From NCBI RefSeq assembly GCF_900094805.1, contig NZ_FMAT01000002.1:248001-312000 (forward strand): 64,000 bases of DNA. The letters are read 5' to 3'. The stretch is from Arthrobacter sp. NIO-1057 (GTDB lineage: Bacteria; Actinomycetota; Actinomycetes; Actinomycetales; Micrococcaceae). Position numbers and translations under genes: made by a program. Positions 63,537 to 64,000 of this stretch are shown here, one piece after another (the stretch's first letter is position 1; each line of letters opens with the position of its first letter). The notes under the pieces are model-generated. The model saw only the letters and a program-made list of their open reading frames with translations, was not told the origin of the DNA and did not search any database.

Positions 63537-64000
63537 TTAAGAGTCAGTGCGTTGAAGCATCGTTACGATTCTCTTGGCAGTTGTCTCGGGTGATTCGCTA
63601 CCTGTAATCAGGGTTGCAGTGGCCAGGCCCCGTGTTCCTTGGTCATCGAGCCATTCAGCAAGAAAATCATGTCCTGAGCTGATCCAATACGTTCCTTTTG
63701 AAACCAACGACCTGTTGCGCAGAGTGCTCAGTGCTTCGGACCTGTCTGCCGAAGGCAAGACGAGCAAGACGCAGGGCGCATCCTTCAAAGCGGTCCTCAC
63801 GCGTTGGAGATGATGCTCATTTTTATACGAGGTGTGGCCCGCGCCTAAAGCGATAACCGCATCAGGGTGGTCATCCAGTACGCGACATACAGCGTGCGCG
63901 CGAGCAGCTTCCCATTCTCGTTCGGCGGCAACGCGCCCGACTATTGAACTTCTATGAGAGAGTTTTTCGAGGTTCCAGCCGGATTCCTCGTAGTAGGGTT
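63537..64000 (-). CDS. Shikimate kinase-like P-loop enzyme, C-terminal part (cut by window end)
   Basis: The last 154 codons of a minus-strand gene. It reads GWNLEKLSHRSSIVGRVAAE and on through AVIALGAGHTSYKNEHHLQR and VRTALKDAPCVLLVLPSADR, then SLVSKGTYWISSGHDFLAEW. The ALGAGHTSY strand-loop and the late LxxR...GTY region resemble the central and C-terminal parts of shikimate kinase-like nucleoside/sugar kinases. The Walker A loop would lie outside the window. The true product could be a gluconate-kinase or AAA-type relative. Confidence 0.65.
   Translation of the reverse strand, partial: PYYEESGWNLEKLSHRSSIVGRVAAEREWEAARAHAVCRVLDDHPDAVIALGAGHTSYKNEHHLQRVRTALKDAPCVLLVLPSADRSEALSTLRNRSLVSKGTYWISSGHDFLAEWLDDQGTRGLATATLITGSESPETTAKRIVTMLQRTDS

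Overview
The window is a chromosomal segment of a high-GC Gram-positive bacterium, almost certainly an actinobacterium of the Micrococcaceae (Arthrobacter/Glutamicibacter type). The basis is protein similarity by eye, the gene neighbourhoods, several leaderless-looking starts and an actinobacterial acyl-CoA carboxylase with its small epsilon subunit. No plasmid, phage, transposase, CRISPR array, rRNA or tRNA gene was recognised.

Layout. 0-12 kb is an accessory metabolic region: the start of tdh with a divergent LysR regulator, a MarR-controlled MFS exporter plus aldo/keto reductase, a HAD phosphatase, an aminoglycoside-phosphotransferase-like kinase, a DinB-like protein, two GNAT acetyltransferases, and an isochorismatase-like hydrolase with a divergent AraC/DJ-1 regulator. 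It also holds decayed gene remnants and a perfect 38-bp palindrome. 12-18 kb carries gatCAB (tRNA-dependent amidotransferase), a stand-alone maltokinase cap-like protein and a lipoprotein penicillin-binding protein. 18-21 kb has a broken ROK/NagC-type repressor directly before nagB. 21.7-29.4 kb is a run of minus-strand genes: birA, a PH-domain membrane protein, a class III adenylate cyclase, a PP2C phosphatase, ligA and an inositol monophosphatase. Their junctions are short or overlapping.

29.6-43.9 kb is built around acyl-CoA carboxylase. The beta and epsilon subunit genes (accD, accE) lie at 29.6-31.5 kb, and maf and the biotinylated alpha subunit lie at 40.5-43.9 kb. These genes sit close together in other actinobacteria (birA-accD5-accE5-maf-accA3 in Mycobacterium tuberculosis). 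Here about 9 kb separates them, holding a DUF885 peptidase-like protein, a VOC protein, a DUF2975 membrane protein, a dicarboxylate/amino-acid symporter, and a TetR-regulated MMPL exporter with a giant coiled-coil insert. The two separated acc promoter regions share an 18-bp near-palindrome.

44-52 kb holds an NAD(P)-binding protein, an MHS-family transporter, an LpdA-like quinone reductase, and a nucleoside salvage unit (purine nucleoside phosphorylase, phosphosugar/phosphopentomutase, deoC). 52-61 kb is housekeeping: mfd, nhaA, sufS-sufU, pth and rplY. 61.4-64 kb is sparser, with a hypothetical protein, a small membrane protein, a RimJ/L acetyltransferase and a P-loop (shikimate-kinase-like) enzyme cut by the window end.

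Most of the window is ordinary core genome. The observations most worth a second look are the coiled-coil MMPL exporter and its tandem operators, the shared acc motif, the split acc cluster, the NagC-type pseudogene before nagB, and the perfect palindrome.
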